Assembly (NCBI GenBank): GCA_022823665.1
Contig: JAJEHN010000020.1
Location: 39,912-103,911 of the forward strand
Direction: 5' to 3'
DNA: 64,000 nucleotides
DNA from: Thermoanaerobaculia bacterium
GTDB lineage: Bacteria > Acidobacteriota > Thermoanaerobaculia > Multivoradales > Multivoraceae
Of this stretch, positions 33,365 to 41,797 are shown piece after piece; the stretch's first letter is position 1, and each line of letters begins with the position of its first letter. The translations under genes and the position numbers were made by a program. The notes under the pieces are model-generated. The model did not search any database. It had not been told where the DNA came from and saw only the letters and a program-made list of their open reading frames with translations.

Positions 33365-34080
33365 CTGCCCATCTTCGAGGCCAGGAACACGGCGGCGCCC
33401 GCGATCTCGTTCGGCTGTGCGTGCCTCCCGACCGGTGTCCGGCTGGCGATGGCCTGCCGCTTCTCCTCGGAGTCGACGAGCACGCTGGCGAAGTAGGTTT
33501 CGACCACGCCGGGCGCGATCGCGTTGACCCGGATGCCGAACTGGCCGAGTTCCTTGGCCCAGCCGCGAGTCATGTTCAGCACCGCCGCCTTGGTCAGCGC
33601 GTAGGTCAGTTCGTTCGGTCCGGGGCGCAGGCCGGCGATCGAAGCGACGCTGATCACGTTGCCCGAGCCCTGCTTCTTCATCAACCGCGCCGCTTGCTGA
33701 ATGTGCACGAAGTAGCCCTTCAGGTTCACTTCGAGCGTCTTGTCGAAAGCCCACTCCGGCATGTCGATCGCCGGCCCGAAGTACGGGTTCGTGGCGGCGT
33801 TGTTGACGAGAACGTCGAGCCGGCCGAACTCGCTCTCGATGCGGTCGAACAGCGCGGTGATCTGCTCCACGTTGCCGGCGTGACAGGCGATCGGCACCGC
33901 CTTGCCGCCGTCGGCCTCGATCGACTCGGCTACCTTGTCGAGCCCTTCCTGCTTCCGCGACGCGAGGATCACGGTCGCCCCCTGCTCGGCGAAGCCGCGG
34001 GCGATGGCCTCCCCGATGCCGCGCGAGGCGCCGGTGACGAGTGCGACCTGGTCGGTGAGGCTGAAGTCGAGGATGGGCAT
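33316..34080 (-). CDS. Short-chain dehydrogenase/reductase, FabG-like
   Basis: 254 residues. TGxxxGxG is TGASRGIG, NAG is replaced by NNAAT (as in many FabG relatives), and the catalytic segment is SVASIAG with YALTK. The C-terminus ATIVMDGGSSA is typical for the family. ATG at 34080 was chosen because it gives the standard N-terminus (MPILDFSLTDQVALVTG); longer frames run into the neighbouring gene. The final 49 bases overlap the 3' end of the MTHFR gene on the opposite strand. Cytoplasmic NAD(P)-dependent oxidoreductase, substrate unknown. Confidence 0.87.
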   Translation of the reverse strand: MPILDFSLTDQVALVTGASRGIGEAIARGFAEQGATVILASRKQEGLDKVAESIEADGGKAVPIACHAGNVEQITALFDRIESEFGRLDVLVNNAATNPYFGPAIDMPEWAFDKTLEVNLKGYFVHIQQAARLMKKQGSGNVISVASIAGLRPGPNELTYALTKAAVLNMTRGWAKELGQFGIRVNAIAPGVVETYFASVLVDSEEKRQAIASRTPVGRHAQPNEIAGAAVFLASKMGSYVTGATIVMDGGSSA

Positions 34081-34167
34081 GCGTGAGTCTCCTGAGGGTT
34101 GCTGCGTTCGGCGCGAGAGCATACGACGGCTGGCTCGGTCCTGGATGGCTGCTACCGTGCCGGCTTC

Positions 34168-36678
34168 GTGACAGATCATCCGTGCTCCAGCCTTCGCGTG
34201 ATCGAGGTCGCCGGCTCGCCCGCCGGCGCCTACGCGGGACGGCTGTTGGCGGCCTGTGGCGCCGACGTACTGCGGCTTGAGCCGCCCGAAGGCGACTCGT
34301 GGCGGCAGGTCGGCGAGCAGTGGAACGGCGTCGGAGCGGAGTACGCGTACCTGAACGTCGGCAAGCGCGCCGCGCTGCTGCGGCCGAGCACCGACAGGGG
34401 CCGGGCGCAGGTCCTGGAGCTGATCGAGCACGGTGGAGTCGATGTCGTGATCGAGAGCGCCGCGCCGGGGCAGCTCGAGCCACTGATCGAAGAGAGCGAC
34501 GCGCCGCAGGCCGTGCTGCTGCGGATGTCACCGTTCGGCCTGGGTTCTGCGGCGCGCGGGGTCTGGGGCGAGGCGGGACCGCCGCGGTCGAACGGGTTCA
34601 CGGACGATGCCTGGTCCGGCCACACGTTCCTCAACGGCCGGGCGGATCGGGAGCCGATCGTGCGGCCCGGCCTGCACGCGCACTGTCAGGCGGGGGCGCA
34701 CGCGGCGATCGGCGGGCTGGCCGCGCTCCTGGCGCGTACCCGGACCGGCCGCGGCCAGACGGTCGACGTGTCCCACGTCGAAGGCCTCGCCGCGATGCAC
34801 CAGTACACGACGGTGATGTGGACGCAGGCTGGACATGTGCTTCCCCGCGTTGGCAACACGCAGGGCGGCCCATGGCACCCGATCGGCGTCTACAGGTGCA
34901 AGGACGGGTACGTGTTCCTTGCGATGCCGAGTTGGGAGATGGTTCGTCCCTTCCTCCTGGCCGCAGGCCTCGACGGGGTGGCCGAGGATTCACGCTTCAT
35001 CCAGGACGTCGACCGTGCGCACAACCGACTGGAGTTCGACCGAGCGATCGAGCCGTGGCTGATGGCGCATACGGCCGCCGAGATCATCGAGTTGGGGGAG
35101 CGCGTACGGGTGCCTATCGGTCCGATCCACGACACGCTCGGTGTCCTCGAGGACCCGCACTTCCGAGCCCGCGGTTTCTTCGTGCCGATCGACGGCGACA
35201 GCGGCCCGCTCGTCCCCCGCGGGCCGTTCCTCCTGAACGGCGCGGCATCGGCTCAGGCCATCGATTCCTCGATCACGGGGCCGCCACCGCCAGTCGGCGG
35301 CTCGGAAGACTGGGTGCGCCGGCCTTCTGGCCGGCATCAAGCGCGCAGCCGCGAAGCGGCGCGCGAGTTGGCTTGCTGGAAGTCTCCGGAGCTGGCCGGC
35401 GGCCCGCTCCAGGGCGTTCGCGTCCTCGACCTCACCCGGGTCTGGGCCGGTCCGCTTGCCACCCGCATCCTCGGCGACCTCGGGGCCGACGTGATCAAGG
35501 TCGAGGCGGCCTGGGCCCGCGGTCCGGCGACGCGGCCGGCCCGGGACGGCCCGCTGAGCCACCTGTTCCCGGAAGACGAGGTCGGCGAGAGGCCGTTCAA
35601 TCGCAGCGCCGCGTTCAACAAGCTGAACCGCAACAAGCGTTCGCTCACCCTTGAACTGAACGACCCTGAGGCGAAGCGGCTGTTCGAGCGCCTGGTCGAG
35701 CGCGCGGATGTCGTGTGCGACAATTTCAGCCCCCGGGTGATGCCGAAACTGGGGCTCGACGCGGGTCGGCTGCGCGAGATCAACCCGCGTGTGATCGCGG
35801 TCTCGATGCCGGGTTTCGGCAGTTCCGGGCCCTACCGCGACCGGCTGGCCTACGGTCCGCTGATCGAGGCGTCGATGGGGTTGACGTCGCACATCGGCTA
35901 CTGGGGCGGGCCCCCGTGCCGATCCGGGGTCGCCTGGCCCGATCCGGTGACGGCGCTGCATACGGTGGTCGGCACCCTGGCCATGCTCTATCGACACTCG
36001 CAGTCACCTGAACGGGCGGGCGGGACGGTCGAGACGCCCATGGTCGAGGCGACCGCCACGACCTTCGGCGACTGCCTTCTGGCCGCCCAGCTTCGGGGAG
36101 AGGCTGCGCCGAGGCGGGGCAACCGCCATCCGCGCCGGGCGCCTCAGGGCTGCTACCCGTGCCTCGGCGACGACCGCTGGATCGCGATCAGCGTCGAGGA
36201 CGACCGGCAGTGGCGGGCGTTGTGCAAGCTCGCCGGGTTGCCCGCGTCATTCGCCTCCCTGTCGCTCGCGGAGCGGCAGGGCACTGAAGACCGGATCGAC
36301 GAGCTGCTGAGTGCGTGGACTCACGCACGGGAGCGGAGAGACCTGGTCACGCAACTCCATCGTGCCGGCGTCACCGCGGCGCCGGTCGCCGACGCCCGCG
36401 ACATGGCCGAAGACGCGTTCCTCGAAGCCCGCGGCTTCTGGGCCGAAGTCGATCATCGCGAGGTCGGCCGTCGCCGCTACCCTGGCCTGCCGATCCACCT
36501 GAGTGCGACGCCCGCGACGTACCGACTCGGCGCCCCGTGCCTGGGGGAGCACAACCGGGAGGTGCTGATGGAAGTGCTCGGGTTTCCGGCGTCACGCGTG
36601 GACGAACTGGAGAGGGCAGGGCTGCTCACGGACAGGCCGCCCGAGGGCGCCACCGGACGGGGGATCAGGAAGGAGTAG
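34168..36678 (+). CDS. Tandem-fused class III CoA-transferase, second example
   Basis: 836 residues from a GTG at 34168; a TTG at 34099 would add 23 residues of no obvious family character. Domain 1 (~1-380) begins SLRVIEVAGSPAGAYAGRLL and carries TVDVSHVEGL. Domain 2 (~410-836) begins GVRVLDLTRVWAGPLATRIL and carries TVETPMVEAT where other domains have xVDxS, so the presumed catalytic Asp is Glu. The linker (DWVRRPSGRHQARSREAAR) is encoded by the dispersed palindrome plus a second hairpin. It is four bases upstream of a VOC protein. This is a distant relative of the gene at 26376, not a recent copy. Confidence 0.85.
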   Translation: MTDHPCSSLRVIEVAGSPAGAYAGRLLAACGADVLRLEPPEGDSWRQVGEQWNGVGAEYAYLNVGKRAALLRPSTDRGRAQVLELIEHGGVDVVIESAAPGQLEPLIEESDAPQAVLLRMSPFGLGSAARGVWGEAGPPRSNGFTDDAWSGHTFLNGRADREPIVRPGLHAHCQAGAHAAIGGLAALLARTRTGRGQTVDVSHVEGLAAMHQYTTVMWTQAGHVLPRVGNTQGGPWHPIGVYRCKDGYVFLAMPSWEMVRPFLLAAGLDGVAEDSRFIQDVDRAHNRLEFDRAIEPWLMAHTAAEIIELGERVRVPIGPIHDTLGVLEDPHFRARGFFVPIDGDSGPLVPRGPFLLNGAASAQAIDSSITGPPPPVGGSEDWVRRPSGRHQARSREAARELACWKSPELAGGPLQGVRVLDLTRVWAGPLATRILGDLGADVIKVEAAWARGPATRPARDGPLSHLFPEDEVGERPFNRSAAFNKLNRNKRSLTLELNDPEAKRLFERLVERADVVCDNFSPRVMPKLGLDAGRLREINPRVIAVSMPGFGSSGPYRDRLAYGPLIEASMGLTSHIGYWGGPPCRSGVAWPDPVTALHTVVGTLAMLYRHSQSPERAGGTVETPMVEATATTFGDCLLAAQLRGEAAPRRGNRHPRRAPQGCYPCLGDDRWIAISVEDDRQWRALCKLAGLPASFASLSLAERQGTEDRIDELLSAWTHARERRDLVTQLHRAGVTAAPVADARDMAEDAFLEARGFWAEVDHREVGRRRYPGLPIHLSATPATYRLGAPCLGEHNREVLMEVLGFPASRVDELERAGLLTDRPPEGATGRGIRKE
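35314..35365. repeat. Dispersed palindromic repeat plus second hairpin between the two CoA-transferase domains
   Basis: 35314-35337 is identical to 577-600. It is followed by a GCCGC-GAA-GCGGC hairpin extended by flanking GCGCG arms (35341-35365). Together they encode the inter-domain linker without breaking the frame. Confidence 0.6.
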
Positions 36679-36682
36679 GAGC

Positions 36683-37150
36683 ATGGGAGAAGCGCCCGCG
36701 GGCACGACGCCCACGACGCGACCGCGACAACTCGACCACATTCTCGAGGCCTCCCTCTATGTGAGCGATCTCCAGGCGGCGGAGGTCTTCTACACCGAGG
36801 TGCTGGGATTGACCCTCCATTCGAAGCTGGAAGGGAGGCACGTGTTCTTCCGCTCCGGTGAGCAGATGGTCCTGCTCTTCAACCCGGAGGCGACCGCAGA
36901 CCCGGAACTGACGCCACGGGGCCTCGGATTGCATGGCGCTCATGGCCCGGGTCACCTGGCGTTCGGTGTGACCGAGGACGAGATCGACGTCTGGCGCGCG
37001 CACCTGGAGAGCCGCGGCGTCGAGATCGAGCAGGAGATCGACTGGGGCGGCCGCAGGGGCCGATCGATCTACTTTCGCGACCCGGACGGCAACAGCCTGG
37101 AGTTCGCGACGGCCGCGTTGTGGGGATTGAGCGAGCCGCCTGGCCGTTAG
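36683..37150 (+). CDS. VOC (glyoxalase/dioxygenase) superfamily protein
   Basis: 155 residues with two beta-alpha-beta-beta-beta halves: LDHILEASLYVSDLQAAEVF then HGPGHLAFGV and RSIYFRDPDGNSLEFAT. Potential metal ligands are His in QLDHI, His in GPGHLAF and Glu in SLEFAT. Family members include glyoxalase I, extradiol dioxygenases and fosfomycin-type enzymes; the substrate is open. ATG at 36683 follows the CoA-transferase stop by four bases, with GGAGCATGGGAG-like purines nearby. The TAG stop overlaps the stop of the convergent TldE-like gene (shared TTAG at 37147-37150). Confidence 0.8.
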   Translation: MGEAPAGTTPTTRPRQLDHILEASLYVSDLQAAEVFYTEVLGLTLHSKLEGRHVFFRSGEQMVLLFNPEATADPELTPRGLGLHGAHGPGHLAFGVTEDEIDVWRAHLESRGVEIEQEIDWGGRRGRSIYFRDPDGNSLEFATAALWGLSEPPGR

Positions 37151-38949
37151 GGGTCGAAGGAAGGGTGGTTCGCCACCGGCAGGTGTGGGACGTTCCCGGA
37201 CGGTTTGCGCAGACTCAGCTCTTCGAACAGCAGATCGGGGATCGAGACCGATACGACTTCGCCCAGCCCGAATGCACTGAACGCGCCCGCCAGAAAGGAC
37301 GGGATCAACCCGCCGGCGGGTGAGTGCGGGAAGCTGTACACCGTCGACGTATCGGAGACGGCCACGATGTCGCGGAACGCTGCTTCGGTCACGGCGACCA
37401 GTTCCGCCCTGGGAATCAGTTCCTCCCTGCCGTCCGGGAAGACCCTGTAGGCGAGGCTGGCGTTGCCCAGCGCCGGACCTGCCTGGGGTCCCCCGCGCAG
37501 AAGGCTCATGCCGGACGCGGGACCGTCCCCTGCCTCGGGCTTGGCGAGGCGTCGGACGACGACGCCGTAGTCGGCGCCCCGTTCTTCGACGAGCAGCATG
37601 AACTCGGCGTGGAGTTCTTCACGGTTCATGCCGTTCGTCGAGGCCACGATGAGGTTGCTTGGCGCCGGACCGTCGCCGCGCCGGTTGCCGGTGCTCCTGT
37701 CGATCCCCGGGACCGGATTGCGCGACGTCAGCAGGGACTTCAGGACGCCTCTCTCCACGAGAGCCTTCGACCTGGCCTGGACGCCGTCGTCGTCGACCGG
37801 GTAGCCGCCGAGGAAGCCGTCGCCGGCAGCACCGGGATCGTCGTGGATGTTGAGGAATCGCGGCAGCACTCTCGCTCCGATCCGGTCCAGGAACGGGTTG
37901 CGGCTCATCTGCAGCATCCGCGCGAAGTTGGCTTCGGCATCGGGTACCCGGTTGCCCAGCAGCCTGGGCACGAGCACCTGAGCGAACAACTCCGCTGCGG
38001 CCTGACCTTCGAAGAGCACTGGGCCGCTGTACCGATCGAGGCCTTCGGCAGCACGTCGGGCGGTCAGATCGGCGCCCATGGCGGCAACACGCGATTCCAG
38101 ATCGGTCCGGTCGCTGATGTCGTCCCAGGACCGGCCGCGGGCCGCGACGGACTCGTTCAGAACGGTTCCGTCCGTGGCCTGGGTGCTCGCCTCGACGACG
38201 ATCGATGCGCTGGGGTCGGAGCGGATGAAGGAGGATCCCTCACTGTTCAGGTAGTAGGTGCGGCGATTGCCGGCCGAGACCGAGACGTCCGAACTGAAGA
38301 TCTCGGGCAGGTCCCTGAACGCCGCGGAAAGGTCGCGCGCGAACTCTTCGAGTGCCGTACGGGGCGGAACGTCGGGATCGGCCTGGTCGAAGTACGTGAA
38401 CGGCTCCTCCGACGAGAAGTCGGCGATGTCCTCGGCCCGCGTTTCGTTCTGGAGCACGGCGCGTTTCTCGGCAAGCGCCTCCAGCGCGGCCTTGTAGGCC
38501 TGGTCCGTGGCGAGCCAGATCTGCCGCCTGATCTCCCGGTAGTCGTTTTCCAGCGGCAGGAATCCCCCCATCGCGAAGCTCGACGGGAAGAGGGACATCG
38601 AGCCGAAGTTCGTGTTGTCGAAGGACGGATCGCCAACGCGCACTTCGACGCTCAGTCGTCTGCTCCTGTCTTCTGAACTCGACAGCAGGGCTCCGAAGCT
38701 CCCGGCGGCGTTCAACTGTTCGGTTTCCCGCACGGTGTAGGCGAGGAAGTAGGGCTTTTCGAGCCCCTCCAGCTCGAGTTGCTCGGTGCTGCGCGCAAGC
38801 TCGTCGCGCATTGCCTGCATGATCACACTGAGTTCGGCTTCTTCCTGGGCGTTCGCCGCGGCGAGCGGAAGGAGCAGCAGGGCCGCGACCGTGGACAGGA
38901 GAGTGGTCGTGGCAACGGGCGACGTGCGGTCTGGCCTTGACATGCGCAT
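37147..38949 (-). CDS. Exported TldE/PmbA-like protein lacking the metal site
   Basis: 600 residues with a signal peptide (TLLSTVAALLLLPLAAANA). It is homologous along its length to the TldD-like protein upstream, but where that protein has HEILGH this one reads VLFEGQAAAELFAQVLVPRL, and the Cys ligand region is YSFPHSPAGGLIPS with no Cys. Both parts of the zinc site are therefore gone, as in TldE/PmbA, the non-catalytic half of the cytosolic TldD/TldE protease. Its start is two bases after the TldD-like stop, consistent with a heteromeric complex made in stoichiometric amounts. Location is predicted as periplasmic, unlike the classical cytosolic pair. Confidence 0.82.
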   Translation of the reverse strand: MRMSRPDRTSPVATTTLLSTVAALLLLPLAAANAQEEAELSVIMQAMRDELARSTEQLELEGLEKPYFLAYTVRETEQLNAAGSFGALLSSSEDRSRRLSVEVRVGDPSFDNTNFGSMSLFPSSFAMGGFLPLENDYREIRRQIWLATDQAYKAALEALAEKRAVLQNETRAEDIADFSSEEPFTYFDQADPDVPPRTALEEFARDLSAAFRDLPEIFSSDVSVSAGNRRTYYLNSEGSSFIRSDPSASIVVEASTQATDGTVLNESVAARGRSWDDISDRTDLESRVAAMGADLTARRAAEGLDRYSGPVLFEGQAAAELFAQVLVPRLLGNRVPDAEANFARMLQMSRNPFLDRIGARVLPRFLNIHDDPGAAGDGFLGGYPVDDDGVQARSKALVERGVLKSLLTSRNPVPGIDRSTGNRRGDGPAPSNLIVASTNGMNREELHAEFMLLVEERGADYGVVVRRLAKPEAGDGPASGMSLLRGGPQAGPALGNASLAYRVFPDGREELIPRAELVAVTEAAFRDIVAVSDTSTVYSFPHSPAGGLIPSFLAGAFSAFGLGEVVSVSIPDLLFEELSLRKPSGNVPHLPVANHPSFDP

Positions 38950-38951
38950 GA

Positions 38952-40679
38952 CTAGATGTCCCCCACGGGTGCGTCCAGGAGGGGTGGTCGATCCTGGGAT
39001 TTCTCCTTCTTCTGCACTTCGATCTGCGACACCAGGATCGAAGGCGCCGCGGCTGAAACCGGCACCATGCCGGACTCCGCGCCGCAGAAGCCGTTGAACA
39101 CCCCGACCTGATCGTCGGCCGCGATCACGCGGCTGAACGCGGTAAGGGGCGTGCCGATCAGGTCGACGCCCCGGACCAGTTCTTCACGGCCGTCGGGATA
39201 GACGCGGTAGACGAGAAGCGGGGACACGTTGAACGAGTTCGGAATGAACCGTCCCGTGAAGGTGAAGCCGCCCTGGATCTCCTCGATGCGGAGTCCGAAC
39301 GGCTTGTCCGCGGCCTCGATCGCCTCGATGAACCTTGCTTCCAACTCGTCGCTCGTCAACGGGTCGGCCACTTCGACGATCAGGTTGGACTGCCTGGACA
39401 CCGGCTTGCGGCCGGGTTGCTTGCGGCCGTGGCCGTTGGAGTTGGGGAAACCCTCGATGGGAGAGCGGGACATGAGGAAGTTCTTCAGGATGCCCTTGTC
39501 GATCGCGGTGACCCGGCGAGCGGCAACGCCCTGGTTGTCGTAGCGATAGCTGCCGACCAGATCGGAGGGTCCCCAGGTCCTGATCGTCGGATCGAAGTGC
39601 ACGGAGAAGGTCTCCGGCAGGACGCGCTGGTTCAGTTGATCGCGGAAGGTCTGGCTGTCGTCGGCTTCCTTCAGGCGGTGTCCCTCGAGCCGGTGGCCCA
39701 GGATCTCGTGGAAGAAGACGCCGCTGGCTTCACCGGAGAGGATCGCGGGACCGGTGTACGGCTCCACGAGCGGTGCCTCCCGAAGGGCGAGCAGGATCTC
39801 GACCATCTTGCGGACATCGCCCTCGACCGTCTCGTCGTCGGGCAGTCCGTCGAGCGTGAAGGAGCTGTAGCTCTTGTAGAGCGGCAATTCCATGCCGTCG
39901 TCGGCCTTGGTCATCGCCGAGACGAAGAGGCGGTATCTGGTCTCCGAAGTCTGGATCTCGGAACCTTCGCTGTTGACGAACCAGCGGGTGTCCGTGCCGG
40001 CAGTCAGCGAGGCGGAGGCCCGCAGGAACTCGCCGTGTAGGGCGAACGGCGCCGAGTAGCGCCTGACCCTGTCTTCCCAGTCGGCGCGGTCGTACTCGAC
40101 GGGCCGCGCCTCGTCGACGCCCCTGGAGGCGGTTTCGCGGGAAAAGTCGTCGGACTGGTCTTCGGCCTCGACCTTGACCTGCACGTTCGTCTGCACCTGG
40201 GTGAGTTGCTCGAGCGCGCGCTTGTACTGTTTGTCGGTCTCGCTCCAGAGGATGCTTCGGATCGCCGCCGGGTCGTCGTCGAGCGGCATTCGGGTTCGGC
40301 CGGTGCGAAGGAAGGAGAACGAACTGAAGCCGTCGCGGATGGGTCGAGTGTTGTCCAGCGAGTAGTCGCCGACCCGGAGGTCGATGTCGAGAAGGCGCTC
40401 ACGTTGCGCGTCGCTGTTGGTGAGAGCACCGAACGAGGCGCCGACGGAGACGCTCCGGCTCTCCGTGATCTCGTAGCTCAGAAAGTACGGCGGCGTCTCT
40501 TCCTCGCCGAGCAGTTCCATCGAGCGGTCGAGTTCCGCTTTCATCGCGTCCAGGACGGTTGATTGGCTGACCGCCGGCGCCGTCGCCAGAGCGATGCCGC
40601 AGAGGCCGATCAGAAGGCGCCGCAGGAGCGGTCTGGTCAAGCCGCGGCCGCCTTCACGATTCCACTGAACCTCGGACAT
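38952..40679 (-). CDS. Exported TldD-like zinc metalloprotease
   Basis: 575 residues from ATG 40679, which has GGGGAGG seven bases upstream; a GTG six bases earlier is less likely. A signal sequence is present (LLIGLCGIALATAPAVSQ). The TldD metal motif HEILGHRLEGH starts at residue 324, and the third ligand is probably Cys532 in NGFCGAESGMVPVS. Classical TldD with TldE trims unfolded peptides such as microcin precursors in the cytosol. Here the signal peptide implies a periplasmic peptidase. Forms a unit with the metal-less partner downstream. Confidence 0.86.
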   Translation of the reverse strand: MSEVQWNREGGRGLTRPLLRRLLIGLCGIALATAPAVSQSTVLDAMKAELDRSMELLGEEETPPYFLSYEITESRSVSVGASFGALTNSDAQRERLLDIDLRVGDYSLDNTRPIRDGFSSFSFLRTGRTRMPLDDDPAAIRSILWSETDKQYKRALEQLTQVQTNVQVKVEAEDQSDDFSRETASRGVDEARPVEYDRADWEDRVRRYSAPFALHGEFLRASASLTAGTDTRWFVNSEGSEIQTSETRYRLFVSAMTKADDGMELPLYKSYSSFTLDGLPDDETVEGDVRKMVEILLALREAPLVEPYTGPAILSGEASGVFFHEILGHRLEGHRLKEADDSQTFRDQLNQRVLPETFSVHFDPTIRTWGPSDLVGSYRYDNQGVAARRVTAIDKGILKNFLMSRSPIEGFPNSNGHGRKQPGRKPVSRQSNLIVEVADPLTSDELEARFIEAIEAADKPFGLRIEEIQGGFTFTGRFIPNSFNVSPLLVYRVYPDGREELVRGVDLIGTPLTAFSRVIAADDQVGVFNGFCGAESGMVPVSAAAPSILVSQIEVQKKEKSQDRPPLLDAPVGDI

Positions 40680-40726
40680 ACACACGCCTCCCCTCGTTGT
40701 GGGTCCGTTTGTTTGTACGGACGAAA

Positions 40727-41797
40727 CTACCTGTCCGTTTGCGCTGCGACTTCCCTCTCTTCAAGGCGCGCGCCGCGCAGGGTATTCCCCAGGGAGTAGT
40801 TCCCTTCGTGACAGGCGTACTCGTAGAGCTTGTCGTCGGTTGCCGGCCAGGTGTACTCGACGGTGTAGGGCGCTTCCCAGTCGCCGTTCTCGACGGTGAA
40901 CCGGTAGAGGACGGTGTTCTCGTCCTGGAACGAGAACCGCTCGATGACGCGCTGATCGGCGGGAGGCGAGGGATCGCCGTAGAGGGCGAAGGTCACCCAG
41001 TTCTCTTCCTGGAAGTTCGTCGTCTCGACGACGAGCGTGTCGCCTTCCCACCAGGCCACGGAGTCGCCGGCCCGCGAGCGGTACCCGGACGGCGCGTGGC
41101 GGGCTGCCTCGCGAGACGGGTTGATCGGGATGATCCGCGCATAGTGCATCCACTCGATCAGGATCATCAGGTGGGTGTCAGTCTGCACGACCGTCTTCAG
41201 GTTGTTGTAGAACTTCGGGTAGATCGGGATCGTTCCCTCGAGCGAGAAGATGCAGCGGTCGGCGATCGACAGCGACTCGGGGTCGTCATAGGGGCCGGCC
41301 TCGCGGTTGCGCCACCAGGCCTTGCCCTGGTTCTGCAGGAAGAACCCGTAGACGCCCTCCCGGCGGGCCTTGCCGCGTTCGGTCAGCGGCGGGAGGCGGC
41401 CGTTCGGCGGATCGACGATCAGGGACGTGCGGTACCTGCCGCCGACCTTGACCGCGGAGGTGCCGCGGTCCATGTAGAAGTAGTTGTAGCCGCCCACGCT
41501 GCCGCCCGCCGCGGGCGCGTCGCGGTCCGGGTCGCTGGCCCGGGCGGTGAGATCGATCCTCGCCGCTTCCTGCGACCGGATCCGCTCCGCCTCTTCCTCG
41601 GTCAGGTGGAGGCGTTCACCGAGTTCGGGGCTCCGCTCGATCGGGGTCAGGGTGCTGATGTCGTAGTTGCCCGAGAAGTCGGGCTTGCCGCTCGACGTCC
41701 TGGGAATCTCGTCCGCCACCGCGGCGGTCGCGACAACGGCGACCAGGAACGCAGAGGCGAGGACAGCGGTGCGGTCTCGGTCGCCTGGGAAGCTCAC
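40727..41797 (-). CDS. Secreted protein of unknown function, tandem paralogue 2
   Basis: 356 residues from GTG 41797, which overlaps the stop of the upstream paralogue (GTGA). The signal peptide ends near VVATAAVADEIP. The protein is similar to its upstream neighbour over its whole length: GKPDFSGNYDISTLTPIERS, GGSVGGYNYFYMDRGTSAVK, FSLEGTIPIYPKFYNNLKTV, GDSVAWWEGDTLVVETTNF and YEYACHEGNYSLGNTLRGAR. The W-x-G-DTL-x-V-x-T-TNF segment is a signature I associate with uncharacterised secreted proteins of Acidobacteriota-like bacteria. No catalytic motif is identified. The frame stays open for another 450 codons upstream, but that part runs antiphase through the paralogue and is not coding. Confidence 0.78.
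   Translation of the reverse strand: MSFPGDRDRTAVLASAFLVAVVATAAVADEIPRTSSGKPDFSGNYDISTLTPIERSPELGERLHLTEEEAERIRSQEAARIDLTARASDPDRDAPAAGGSVGGYNYFYMDRGTSAVKVGGRYRTSLIVDPPNGRLPPLTERGKARREGVYGFFLQNQGKAWWRNREAGPYDDPESLSIADRCIFSLEGTIPIYPKFYNNLKTVVQTDTHLMILIEWMHYARIIPINPSREAARHAPSGYRSRAGDSVAWWEGDTLVVETTNFQEENWVTFALYGDPSPPADQRVIERFSFQDENTVLYRFTVENGDWEAPYTVEYTWPATDDKLYEYACHEGNYSLGNTLRGARLEEREVAAQTDR

Noticed and set aside
39046..39075. Similarity of the CCGGCACCATG string here to one at 6381-6391
   Set aside because: Only 11 bases match in GC-rich sequence. Here it encodes a conserved TldD segment (SGMVPVS), so a repeat relationship is not supported.
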